From Bacillota bacterium (GTDB taxonomy: Bacteria; Bacillota; Clostridia; Christensenellales; Aristaeellaceae), in the NCBI GenBank assembly GCA_023413135.1, contig JAEZQK010000114.1, forward strand, positions 1-64,000: 64,000 bases of DNA, read 5' to 3'. Positions 37,953 to 45,615 of the stretch are shown piece by piece (the first letter of the stretch is position 1; the number at the start of each line of letters is the position of its first letter). The notes under the pieces are model-generated. The model worked only from the letters and a program-made list of their open reading frames with translations, was not told the origin of the DNA and ran no database searches. The position numbers and the translations under genes are program-made.

Positions 37953-39635
37953 TTACGAAATGGCTTTTGGATGAGCCCTTTGGATCCTGCGGATGACCCT
38001 TTGGATCCTACGGATGGAAATGGGCAATTCCCGCGCTACAGCTTCAAGCTCCTTCACAAAGCCTTCCCGGTACAGGAACAGGATTTCAAACGCTTTCACC
38101 CACTGCAGGCTGCTTTCCCCCGCCGCTTCCTCCCGCATGAATCTAGGCAGAGCACGGTAAAGGTCCGCCGCAAAGAAGACAGCATCCCGGCTCTTGCCCC
38201 AGCGGCCCGCTTCCTGCAGGAATAATTTCAGGAAGGACCGCCATTGCGGTACGCCCCTGGACTCCTTCGGGACGCATTGCACCTGGGTGATGCGCCGCCG
38301 GTATGTGAGCACATACGGCATGGGCTCTCCCATGCGGTTAAGCAGCAGAACGGCACGCCGCTTTAGCTCTTCCGGCATGGCGTCGTCGGTAAGAAGTTCC
38401 TTGACAAGACCGGAAGCCTCCGGACCCACGGCGGCCAGAACGCCCAACAGGGCGCCTTGCAGCCGGTCATCCGGCAGGGTGAACGCCCAGCGTACCATTT
38501 TTTTGAGAGTGTCATCCTTGCGCCAGCGCTCCCTCAGCGCTTCCTCCCCACCGGACAGGGCTGCGGCGATCACCTGCAGGCGCCGCTGGTTTTCTTCCTT
38601 GGGGAGAATGGGATGATAGCTTAATATCTGTCCGCCAGTATCCTCGCCGTTAAGCATCCTCAGACAGAGGCTGTGGCCATATTCCGCCAGCAGGTTTTCC
38701 GGATCGATCTGCATGATCCTTGACCACAGCCCCTTCGCTTTCTGATAATGGCCAAGGTTGTAATACGCCACGGCCAGGCTGTGGAGCGTACCGGTGCGGA
38801 AGGGCGTCCACTGGCTGCGGGCCTGCAAAAATTTTAAAAGCAGTTCCCGCTGATTCAGCTGGCTGGCCGTATGGCAAAACAGCAGTTCCTCATAGGGGGA
38901 ATCGCACCATTTGGCGGCCTCCTGCAAAAGCCCGGCCGCTGCCCGGGGTTTTTTCAGCATCCACAACGCGCAGCACAGGGAGCAGCGGGCCTGTACGCTC
39001 TGTTTGTCCCTGGCGCAGGCCACCATGGCATGGCGCAGCGCCTCCTTGGGCTTCCCTTCAGACAAGAGGGAAAGGGAAAGCATGGTGCGTACTCTTGTCA
39101 TATCCCTGGAAACACGCAGCGCCCTTTTCAAATGCTCCGTAGCCATGTGTGGCTTGTCGTCGGCAAAGGCTTTCATTCCCCGGCGAATAAGCAATTCTCC
39201 CCTGCTGTTTCCAGGGCCGAAGTCCACCCCGGAGAGCATTTCCAGCATGTCCCTGGCTTCCTCGGCATAGGGTCCTTCCGGGGCCAGACGCAGATAATGG
39301 ATCAGCGCGTCCAGCGCTTCCTCGTTTTTTTGCAGGCCGTAATCGTTGCAGGCCAGGCCATAATAGCATTCCGCCAGGTTGGGGTCACGGCTTAACAGCC
39401 TATACAAAAGGCGGCTGGACTGCTCAAAGCACTCCATCTCGCTGAGCGTCTCCGCCAGGTCCATCTGAATCTCCACATTATCCGGCTCCTGGCGGGCCGC
39501 GCTTCGCAAAAGCTCCACCGCTTCGGGAAACCGCAGACTCCGGCGGTTGTCCATGGCCCGTCTGTGCCAATAATCGGTGGAGCGGGCAAAGGGTACCACG
39601 TCTCCGTGGCGGCGGGAAATACTTGCTTCTTTCAT
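37953..39635 (-). CDS. TPR-repeat protein of unknown function
   Basis: 560-aa soluble protein with at least eight tetratricopeptide-like units in residues 25-330 (MDNRRSLRFPEAVELLRSAARQEPDN, ALIHYLRLAPEGPYAEEARDML, LHSLAVAYYNLGHYQKAKGLWSRIMQIDPEN), then a helical C-terminal part. The last residues RRIQRVIRRIQR come from a 21-bp tandem duplication (37976-38017). ATG 39635 has only a weak GGAGAT site. First gene of the operon, downstream of two tandem promoter-like repeats. I cannot assign a function. Confidence 0.8.
   Translation of the reverse strand: MKEASISRRHGDVVPFARSTDYWHRRAMDNRRSLRFPEAVELLRSAARQEPDNVEIQMDLAETLSEMECFEQSSRLLYRLLSRDPNLAECYYGLACNDYGLQKNEEALDALIHYLRLAPEGPYAEEARDMLEMLSGVDFGPGNSRGELLIRRGMKAFADDKPHMATEHLKRALRVSRDMTRVRTMLSLSLLSEGKPKEALRHAMVACARDKQSVQARCSLCCALWMLKKPRAAAGLLQEAAKWCDSPYEELLFCHTASQLNQRELLLKFLQARSQWTPFRTGTLHSLAVAYYNLGHYQKAKGLWSRIMQIDPENLLAEYGHSLCLRMLNGEDTGGQILSYHPILPKEENQRRLQVIAAALSGGEEALRERWRKDDTLKKMVRWAFTLPDDRLQGALLGVLAAVGPEASGLVKELLTDDAMPEELKRRAVLLLNRMGEPMPYVLTYRRRITQVQCVPKESRGVPQWRSFLKLFLQEAGRWGKSRDAVFFAADLYRALPRFMREEAAGESSLQWVKAFEILFLYREGFVKELEAVARELPISIRRIQRVIRRIQRAHPKAIS
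37976..38017. repeat. 21-bp tandem duplication at the 3' end of the TPR gene
   Basis: CCCTTTGGATCCTGCGGATG and CCCTTTGGATCCTACGGATG follow each other directly (37976-37996 and 37997-38017). The duplication keeps frame and repeats RRIQR in the protein. Confidence 0.85.
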
Positions 39636-39671
39636 AGAAAATCTCCGGCGGGGCGCGTTGAGCCCCTTCCC

Positions 39672-39824
39672 ATTATATCATGTTTGCCTGCGTGCCGGTT
39701 CCGTACATGGCCCGCCGACCCGCAACCCGCGTACGGGCTGCCAAACATATTATATCATGTTTGCCGGCGTGCCGGTTAAGTACCCAGCCCGCCGGCCCGT
39801 AACCCGTGCGCGGTTACTAAACAT
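39672..39824 (-). repeat. Tandem 77-bp repeat carrying two extended -10 promoters
   Basis: Two copies (39672-39748 and 39749-39824) start with ATTATATCATGTTTGCC and end with AAACAT. Read on the minus strand each contains TGATATAAT, an exact extended -10 (39672-39680 and 39749-39757). The nearer lies 37 bases before the TPR gene start. The ends of each unit are inverted (ATGTTT/AAACAT). Confidence 0.75.
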
Positions 39825-39828
39825 AGAA

Positions 39829-40725
39829 TCATGGCCGGGAAGCCTGTTTTACAAGCTCCCGAAGCTCGTCTTTCGAAAAAGCATAACTGTTGCGGCAAAA
39901 ATGACAGCTTAATTCCGCTCCCTGATCCTCCTCAATCAATTGGTTCAATTCCCGTTTGCCTAGCGTTACCAAAGCCCGCTCCATGCGCTCGCGGCTGCAG
40001 CCGCATCTAAAATGCAGGGGCCGCCTTTCCAAAATGACCGGATCAAGCCCCCTGAACCAATCCTCAGTCAACTGGTCAATGTTGGCATAGCTCAGTTCGT
40101 TGCTGATGGCGGCAAACATAGGCGAACGCAGTTCCAGCTGCGACAGCGTCTCCTCCGTGCATCCGGGTAGCGGCTGCACAAGAATCCCGCCCGACTGCAA
40201 CACCTGCTCCCCCGCAACCAGCACACCCAAAGCCATCAGGGAGGGCTGCTGCTCGCTGTTGGTAAAATACAGCGCAAAATCCTCGGCAATCTCGCCGGAC
40301 AAAAGCTCCACCTGGCCGATATACGGCTCACGAAGGCCCATATCTTTTACTACGGACATGCGCCCTTCCCTGCCTACCGCACCGCCCACGTCCAGCTTGC
40401 CGCTGGGTGCAAGGGGCAAAACCACCTGGGGATTGTCCATGCATGCCTTTACTTCACCGGGCACGGATACGGCCATCAGCGTCCCTGCCGGGCCTCCACC
40501 CTTGATGGTCACGGTCACGGAGTCCTTCGCACCCTTGAGCATGGCGCCGATCATTGCGGTGCCGGTCATGAGCCTCCCCAGCGCCGCCGTGCATACGGGC
40601 GTGGTGTGGTGGATGTTTGCTGCTTCCTGGGTCAACTGCCTTGTGCTGCATAGAAGCACCCGGGCCTGCCCATCCCCCAGGGAAATATGAAGCAGTTCAT
40701 CCTGCTGATTATATGATGGCTGCAT
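39829..40725 (-). CDS. hslO: Redox-regulated chaperone Hsp33
   Basis: 298-aa holdase activated by oxidation. The C-terminal zinc-thiol switch is intact: RCGCSRERME (CXC) then SCHFCRN (CXXC) 31 residues later. The N-terminal core contains IKGGGPAGTLMAVS and GKLDVGGAVG. ATG 40725 follows AAGGAA. It lies 51 bases after the methyltransferase gene on the same strand. Confidence 0.96.
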   Translation of the reverse strand: MQPSYNQQDELLHISLGDGQARVLLCSTRQLTQEAANIHHTTPVCTAALGRLMTGTAMIGAMLKGAKDSVTVTIKGGGPAGTLMAVSVPGEVKACMDNPQVVLPLAPSGKLDVGGAVGREGRMSVVKDMGLREPYIGQVELLSGEIAEDFALYFTNSEQQPSLMALGVLVAGEQVLQSGGILVQPLPGCTEETLSQLELRSPMFAAISNELSYANIDQLTEDWFRGLDPVILERRPLHFRCGCSRERMERALVTLGKRELNQLIEEDQGAELSCHFCRNSYAFSKDELRELVKQASRP

Positions 40726-40776
40726 CTTTGCGTGATTCCTTCCCCTAAATTCAACGAAATTTGAAGGTTTTCTGTT

Positions 40777-41538
40777 TCACCTATATGCCCTTGGGTCCTG
40801 CCGCTTGAGGGCGGCCACATGCCAGCGCTTTTCCTTGTCTCCGGGACGCATCAAATGGCAGTCGCCGTAAAACGTAATCCCTGAGAAGCCCGCTTCCCGT
40901 AGCCAACTTTCCAGTTCCGTCATGGTATGGGCGCGCTGGCGCTGCTTTTCCTCCATGCGGTGGTACAGGCCATCCTCCCGCCTGACAAAGATGCACAATT
41001 CCAAATCCACTATGCTCGTTTTGGGAGAGTAACGATTCTGCCACAGATATGTAATGTTTGGCAGATCCTCCCCCAACAGCTGGTTGCCCAGCAGGTTTTG
41101 AAGCTTGTAGGGTGTGGAAACATCAAAGAACAAGCCGCCCCCAGGCCGCAGTGCCTGGAAGGCGGCCCGAAAAAAATCCTGCACCTGCCCTGGGGTCGTC
41201 AGGTAATTCACCCCGTCGCAGGTGCATAGCACGGCATCCATGGCCCGGTGCAGCCGGAGGCTGCACATGTCCTGTTTCACAAAAGGGATGGCCGCTCCCG
41301 CCTTCCGGGCCTTCTGGGCCGCCTGCCACAGCATTTCCGCAGAGATGTCGACCCCCGTAATACCAAACCCCATCTGAAAAAACGGAAGGGTGAGCCCGCC
41401 CGTGCCGCAGGCGCATTCGGCCACCCTTCCCTCCCGGATTCCGTGCTGCGCCATCATCTGCCTGTAAAAATCTGCCCAGGCGGGATAGTTCACATCCGCC
41501 ATCAATGCATCGTACACCTGTGCAAAGGCTGTATACAT
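40777..41538 (-). CDS. SAM-dependent methyltransferase
   Basis: 253-aa class I methyltransferase. Motif I is CACGTGGLTLPF, motif II GVDISAEML, then VLCTCDGVNYL and ALRPGGGLFFDVS. The substrate is unknown; the family is widespread in Firmicutes. ATG 41538 follows GAGGTG. It is just downstream of the SASP gene (31 bases) and upstream of hslO, but probably reads from a vegetative promoter that I could not identify. Confidence 0.9.
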   Translation of the reverse strand: MYTAFAQVYDALMADVNYPAWADFYRQMMAQHGIREGRVAECACGTGGLTLPFFQMGFGITGVDISAEMLWQAAQKARKAGAAIPFVKQDMCSLRLHRAMDAVLCTCDGVNYLTTPGQVQDFFRAAFQALRPGGGLFFDVSTPYKLQNLLGNQLLGEDLPNITYLWQNRYSPKTSIVDLELCIFVRREDGLYHRMEEKQRQRAHTMTELESWLREAGFSGITFYGDCHLMRPGDKEKRWHVAALKRQDPRAYR

Positions 41539-41569
41539 TATACACCTCGAAGCTTTTGTAGCAGAGTTA

Positions 41570-41746
41570 TCATCCCTGCCGCTTGCGGGAGCGCTTGCGT
41601 CCCATTTTGCCGCCGATGCGGCCGCTTTCCTTGGCAGTCAGACCTGCCCAGCCCACTTCAACAACACGGTCCAATAAGCCCAGTTCCCGGGCAGTCTCAT
41701 ATTTCTTCCGATCCTGCGGGGACAGGGTTTCAAACGCGCTTGCCAA
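41570..41746 (-). CDS. Alpha/beta-type small acid-soluble spore protein
   Basis: 58-aa DNA-binding SASP that saturates spore DNA. Seen: the GPR-protease region KKYETARELGLLDRV and the DNA-binding GLTAKESGRIGGKMGRK. The start is TTG 41746, seven bases after AAGGGAGG. An in-frame ATG at 41797 would give 75 aa, but that ATG is inside the -35 of a sigma-G promoter and has a weaker ribosome site, so I reject it. The C-terminus is very basic (KRSRKRQG). Confidence 0.88.
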   Translation of the reverse strand: MASAFETLSPQDRKKYETARELGLLDRVVEVGWAGLTAKESGRIGGKMGRKRSRKRQG

Positions 41747-41769
41747 AATATCGCCTCCCTTTTCGCTGG

Positions 41770-41799
41770 TAGCATGCGCCAAAGGGAGGCCGGCCATAC
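41770..41799 (-). promoter_or_regulatory. Sigma-G-type promoter of the SASP gene
   Basis: Minus strand GTATG (41795-41799), 18 bases, CATGCTA (41770-41776). It fits the forespore consensus GHATR-N18-CATXHTA at every position. The predicted RNA start is about 17 bases before the TTG codon, leaving the AAGGGAGG site in the leader. Confidence 0.75.
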
Positions 41800-41803
41800 T
41801 GAA

Positions 41804-42751
41804 CTATTCCTCGTCCTCCTCGCCATCATCGTCGTCTTCCTGGCTTAAGCCCCGGTTGACCGCGGCGCCCTCGATGCGGGCATTGATGAACTTGTCGAAC
41901 ACGGCATTGGTATAGCTGGCATAAACGAAACGGCTAAAAGAATAGCCGATAAGCACATAATACAGCAGTAGACCAAGCATTGCCCACTGAATCTGGCTTG
42001 TAAAATAGAGCACTGCGCCGCCAATCAAGCAGGGCACCGCCGACAAAAGGCGCAGGCCCACCGACTGGGGCAGGCGGCCGATAGAGAGCAAAAGTGCATT
42101 GCGAATGAGGTCCTTGAATTTTAGCTTGTAGGTCACCATCAGCGGATACATATAGATTACCGCCAGGAACCATACGACGCCCAGCATGGTGGCAAGCACC
42201 TGCGGCACCACAAAGAAGGGAGACTCCGCAGCCATCTGACCGTAAACAGTCCAGCAAACATACTGGATGACCGGCATCAGCGAAGTGATGAAGGAAATCA
42301 GCAAAGCCTGCTTCCAGTTGGCCTTCACCGCATCCTTGAAGTCGGACCATACAAAAGCATGCTCATCCCGGGCCCAGTTGCGGGTAACGTAGCTCACCCC
42401 GGCTGTAAAGGGGCCCGTAATGGTGATAGCCGGTATCAGCAACAGCAGGTAGAGTTTGAAAATGTCACTGAAGGCATTCAGCAGCTCTTCCTGTGTCAGG
42501 GCGGCGGCTTCCCCCGCCTCACTCATCATCCCGGTCAGCCCGTTTATCAGGAACATACCTAAAAGCAGCGTTATCAGGATCACCGGCAGCCAAGCCACGA
42601 CATACATCAGGTTCAGCCGCATCAATCCCGCAAAGCGGATGCGGAGCATCTCCCAAAATAGCTGCCACCTGTTTTTGGGCAGATCCTCCTTGCGGTAATC
42701 ACCTTTCCCGCTCTTGCCATAATAATAGCTGTTCATCATTTTCCCAAACAT
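41804..42751 (-). CDS. YesL-like (DUF624) membrane protein
   Basis: 315-aa protein with about six helices (LMYVVAWLPVILITLLLGMFLI, ATMLGVVWFLAVIYMYPLMV, AVLYFTSQIQWAMLGLLLYYVLI), resembling the DUF624/YesL family. It has a very acidic C-terminal tail (EDDDDGEEDEE). The N-terminal tyrosine-rich MNSYYYGKSGKGDY is unusual. ATG 42751 is seven bases after AAGGAGG; an ATG at 42757 is too close. The function is unknown. Confidence 0.8.
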   Translation of the reverse strand: MFGKMMNSYYYGKSGKGDYRKEDLPKNRWQLFWEMLRIRFAGLMRLNLMYVVAWLPVILITLLLGMFLINGLTGMMSEAGEAAALTQEELLNAFSDIFKLYLLLLIPAITITGPFTAGVSYVTRNWARDEHAFVWSDFKDAVKANWKQALLISFITSLMPVIQYVCWTVYGQMAAESPFFVVPQVLATMLGVVWFLAVIYMYPLMVTYKLKFKDLIRNALLLSIGRLPQSVGLRLLSAVPCLIGGAVLYFTSQIQWAMLGLLLYYVLIGYSFSRFVYASYTNAVFDKFINARIEGAAVNRGLSQEDDDDGEEDEE

Positions 42752-42975
42752 ACGCATTCCTCCTTGCACCGATGCCACCAGAACATCATCATATCATATT
42801 CTAAATAAAATTTGAAGGGCAAGCCTTGTTTTCTTTGGCATTTCTCCTGGAAATGATGACCGAAATGCTTCCTTTCCACCCCATATCCATGGTACAATAA
42901 GCAAGTCCGGCAAAATATCTATTACGAAACGGCTGTTTTGCGTAAAATATGCGGGCGAAGTCGTCCTTGCCGGGT

Positions 42976-42984
42976 TTTGTCGAA
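42976..42984 (+). promoter_or_regulatory. Candidate Spo0A box upstream of the ECF sigma gene
   Basis: TTTGTCGAA, identical to the Bacillus 0A-box core, 52 bases before the ECF start and followed by an A-run. About 0.5 exact copies are expected by chance in this window, so position is the main argument. A TGGTACAAT extended -10 lies upstream at 42890-42898. Confidence 0.35.
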
Positions 42985-43035
42985 TAAAAAAAATTGTTTA
43001 TATCATTGCAAGAATTGGGAAGGGCGAACCGTTTT

Positions 43036-43587
43036 ATGGATGACGATCGGAACCTCTCCCCCCAGCAAAGTGCTTTTGACCCTCCCGCAAGGGAAATGGA
43101 CACGGCCTATTTCGAGGAATTGTACCAGAAATTCGCCACCGATGTTTTGAGGGTCAGCTACTTTTATTTGGGAGACAGGCAAAAGGCTGAGGATGTGTGC
43201 CAGGATGTGTTCGTCAGGCTGATCACCAATGCCCCTATCATCACCGAAGGCCGGGAGAAAGCGTGGCTTTTGAAAGTAGCGCTGAACCGATGCCGTGATT
43301 TATGGCGCGCAGCCTGGGTACGCCGGGTAGTGCTGGGCACACCCGCATTTGAGCTGATTCCCGCGCCGGACGAGATCGGCAAGTTTACCGACCGGGCGGA
43401 AGTGCTGGAAGCCATCCACCAGCTTCCAGCCAGTTTTAAAGAAGTGATTTTGCTCCACTACTACCAGGGGTTTGGCATCTCGGAGATCGCGCAGATGATG
43501 GATCTGCCGGAGGGAACGATCTCCAGCCGCCTTTCCCGTGGGAGGAAAAAATTGGAGACCATTTTGAAAGGAGGCGATGCCCGGTGA
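43036..43587 (+). CDS. ECF-type RNA polymerase sigma factor
   Basis: 183-aa sigma-70-family protein. Region 2 is visible as ELYQKFATDVLRVSYFYLGDRQKAEDVCQDVFVRL and region 4 as LPASFKEVILLHYYQGFGISEIAQMMDLPEGTISSRLSRGRKKL. It probably responds to an envelope or cytosolic signal through the following gene. ATG 43036 was chosen by homology; GAAGGG is about 11 bases upstream. Its stop overlaps the start of the next gene by four bases (GTGA). Confidence 0.93.
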   Translation: MDDDRNLSPQQSAFDPPAREMDTAYFEELYQKFATDVLRVSYFYLGDRQKAEDVCQDVFVRLITNAPIITEGREKAWLLKVALNRCRDLWRAAWVRRVVLGTPAFELIPAPDEIGKFTDRAEVLEAIHQLPASFKEVILLHYYQGFGISEIAQMMDLPEGTISSRLSRGRKKLETILKGGDAR

Positions 43588-44546
43588 AACGCTTGGAGAA
43601 TCTGAACGAAATGGCGCAGGAAGCGTTGGGTGGCTTGTATGCCGGGCAAGACCTGAAACTGCGGATACTAAAGGCGGCCAGGGCACAAAAGCGCCCCGCC
43701 GCAAGAGGCCTCCTTCGGCCCATGCCCGTGATGGCTTTGGCTGCGGCGCTCGTAGTGTTGGTAGCGGCAGGTTCCTTGCTGGCCCCTGGCGCACTGGCAC
43801 CAAACACCTCTCCCGGCAACACTAACGATGTGCTGGACAGTTATCCTTCCGGCCAGACCACCATAATGCCCTTTAAGGCCCGTGCCCTGCTGGATGTTCC
43901 TCCGGGGAGCATAACGCTCAGTTCTGGCAGCAACAGCCCCGAATACCGCAGCATCTGGGCAAACGCCAACGGCGGCAACTTCCCGCTCATCGGTGTGAAC
44001 GGCAAGTATTACCGCCTGATGCGCAACCCCTCCAGCATCCCTCAAAACCTGGTGGGCGGGAGCATCGGTCAGGTATCCGAGTTTACGGATGAGCCGGCCC
44101 TTGCCGACCCGAACCAGATCGTCAGCAATGCCGTGAACCAGGGCGAATCGGTATACGCTGTGGATGGCATGGGCGAAGCACTGGTAGCCGCCAGCGTGGA
44201 TGGAGCGATGCGGGTATTCCAGCGCGTATCCTTCGCCAACAACGCCATCCTTGGCTGGGAATCACTGAGCGATACTTTGGGCATCGGCGGCAAAGTGATC
44301 GGCATGGAGCTTACGGATGTGGGCACCGTCAGCGACGAATCCACAGCATCCTATCTGGCCGACGTTCTTTTGAGCAACGCCTCCTTTGTCAATACCGCCG
44401 GCAGCCAAAGCGGCAACCGTTCGCTTCTCATCCAGCTCAGCAACGGCCTGTTCGTGCAGATGTTCGTCAAGAACGACACGCTTTCCGCCTGCGGCTCCTG
44501 GTCCTGCCCCGAATTCTTCGAAGCATTTGAGGCAGCCGCGCAATAG
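43584..44546 (+). CDS. Probable membrane anti-sigma factor or sensor for the ECF sigma
   Basis: 320-aa protein with a short cytoplasmic N-terminus (residues 1-45), one helix (about 47-66) and an extracytoplasmic domain of about 250 residues I do not recognise, with a late Cys pair in SACGSWSCPEFFEAFE. The GTG start follows AAAGGAGG and overlaps the sigma gene by four bases. Position and topology are those of an ECF anti-sigma; no zinc-binding HXXXCXXC motif is present in the N-terminus, so it would be a non-ZAS type. Role inferred. Confidence 0.7.
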   Translation: MKRLENLNEMAQEALGGLYAGQDLKLRILKAARAQKRPAARGLLRPMPVMALAAALVVLVAAGSLLAPGALAPNTSPGNTNDVLDSYPSGQTTIMPFKARALLDVPPGSITLSSGSNSPEYRSIWANANGGNFPLIGVNGKYYRLMRNPSSIPQNLVGGSIGQVSEFTDEPALADPNQIVSNAVNQGESVYAVDGMGEALVAASVDGAMRVFQRVSFANNAILGWESLSDTLGIGGKVIGMELTDVGTVSDESTASYLADVLLSNASFVNTAGSQSGNRSLLIQLSNGLFVQMFVKNDTLSACGSWSCPEFFEAFEAAAQ

Positions 44547-44564
44547 TTGACATTTATAGAAAAT

Positions 44565-44594
44565 GCCGGTCCCATAGCGGGGCCGGCTTTTTAC
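44565..44594 (+). terminator. Terminator of the ECF operon
   Basis: GCCGGTCCC / GGGGCCGGC stem (one G-U) followed by TTTTT, between convergent operons. Confidence 0.88.
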
Positions 44595-44604
44595 ATGCCA
44601 TTTT

Positions 44605-44853
44605 TTACTGGGTGTTGGAGAATTTTTGCCGTACCTGATCGATCTTCTGCTGCTCCACCTGCTGAGCAGGATACCATCCCTTGGCCGCCATTTTCTGATA
44701 GAGCCCAGTCTGCATGCCCAGCGTGTCTTTCAGGGCACTGTTAAACGTGTTGTTCACATTGGCGGTACTTGCTTCCACAGTACCATGCAAATACAGGTCG
44801 CAAGCGCCTTTGGTGGTCAACAGCAGGTTTTCCATGATGTTCCTGTCGTTCAT
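44605..44853 (-). CDS. CotF-like spore coat protein
   Basis: 82-aa protein of the coat F family: MNDRNIMENLLLTTKGACDLYLHGTVEAST followed by a helical region (FNSALKDTLGMQTGLYQKMAAKGWYPAQ). The GWYPAQ ending is typical. ATG 44853 follows AAGGAGGGT. It forms a pair with the next gene 12 bases upstream, and both are probably made late in sporulation. Confidence 0.85.
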   Translation of the reverse strand: MNDRNIMENLLLTTKGACDLYLHGTVEASTANVNNTFNSALKDTLGMQTGLYQKMAAKGWYPAQQVEQQKIDQVRQKFSNTQ

Positions 44854-44865
44854 GTCCGACCCTCC

Positions 44866-45039
44866 TTATACCAATTGATACAACTGATTGTAGATCTGCT
44901 TATGCTTGTCCATCAGCTGCTGGACAAATCCTTTCAGCTCGGGATCTGTCAGGCCCTGCATCGCCTGCTGGCACTGGGTTTTCAGAAATTTTTCATGGTT
45001 TAGCGCATCCTCGATATACAGCAATTCTTTGGGACTCAT
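44866..45039 (-). CDS. Small CotF-related spore coat protein
   Basis: 57-aa helical protein (MSPKELLYIEDALNHEKFLKTQCQQAMQGLTDPELKGFVQQLMDKHKQIYNQLYQLV), half of the CotF fold. ATG 45039 follows GGAGGTGAAGGCA. First gene of the coat pair. A forespore-like promoter lies just upstream. Confidence 0.8.
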   Translation of the reverse strand: MSPKELLYIEDALNHEKFLKTQCQQAMQGLTDPELKGFVQQLMDKHKQIYNQLYQLV

Positions 45040-45057
45040 TGCCTTCACCTCCGTGGC

Positions 45058-45087
45058 TAGTATGAACGGTGCGCAAAAAGCTTATGC
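45058..45087 (-). promoter_or_regulatory. Possible sigma-G-type promoter of the coat pair
   Basis: Minus strand GCATA (45083-45087), 18 bases, CATACTA (45058-45064), a full match to the forespore consensus. The RNA would start at or inside the GGAGGTG site, which makes it doubtful; a mother-cell promoter overlapping this sequence is an alternative. Confidence 0.35.
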
Positions 45088-45167
45088 CGGCCAAAGCAAT
45101 TTGCCCTGGTGAAAAGCCAAACGCTTCCGATGGAAGGCCGGAATTGAAAAATGTTTCGCGATCTCTA

Positions 45168-45196
45168 TTGACAAACCCATCTCGAATCGCTATAGT
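45168..45196 (+). promoter_or_regulatory. Promoter of the GntR-ABC operon
   Basis: TTGACA (45168-45173), 17 bases, TATAGT (45191-45196), 43 bases before the GTG start. Confidence 0.8.
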
Positions 45197-45220
45197 GTGT
45201 ATGTACGATATGCACACTAT
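45192..45220. promoter_or_regulatory. Operator-like inverted repeat
   Basis: ATAGTGTGTAT-7-ATGCACACTAT: 11-base arms with one mismatch, overlapping the -10. This is the expected place for autorepression by the following YtrA-type GntR regulator. Confidence 0.7.
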
Positions 45221-45238
45221 GACGTCAGGAGGGACCTT

Positions 45239-45613
45239 GTGGATATCCTGATCAGCAATGCCAGCAACAAACCTATTTACGAACAGATCACCGATCAGAT
45301 AAAGGGTCTGATTCTGAACGGCGCGCTGTCCGCCGGGGATGCGCTGCCCAGCATGCGGTATCTGGCCCGTGAGCTGCGCATCAGCGTCATCACCACCAAG
45401 CGCGCCTATTCCGACCTGGAGCGGGACGGCTTCATCGTCACCGTCACGGGCAAGGGCACCTTTGTGGGCGACAAAAACATGGACTTTATACGGGAAGAAA
45501 AGCTCCGCCAGATCGATCAGCATCTGCTGTCCGCCATCGAGGCGGCCCGCCAGGCCGGGGTATCTCTCAATGACCTCACTCAGGCGCTTATCACGCTGTA
45601 TGAAGGAGAATGA
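45239..45613 (+). CDS. YtrA-subfamily GntR transcriptional repressor
   Basis: 124-aa regulator: winged helix of GntR type (KPIYEQITDQIKGLILNGALSAGDALPSMRYLARELRISVITTKRAYSDLERDGFI...GKGTFV) plus a short C-terminal helix pair, the small YtrA layout. The GTG start at 45239 follows AGGAGGGACCTT; the frame upstream covers the promoter. It probably binds the palindrome at 45192-45220 and controls the two ABC genes behind it. Confidence 0.93.
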   Translation: MDILISNASNKPIYEQITDQIKGLILNGALSAGDALPSMRYLARELRISVITTKRAYSDLERDGFIVTVTGKGTFVGDKNMDFIREEKLRQIDQHLLSAIEAARQAGVSLNDLTQALITLYEGE

Positions 45614-45615
45614 CC

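Noticed and set aside
39636..39828. Small gene between hslO and the TPR gene
   Set aside because: Frames are short, lack ribosome sites and run through the tandem promoter repeat.
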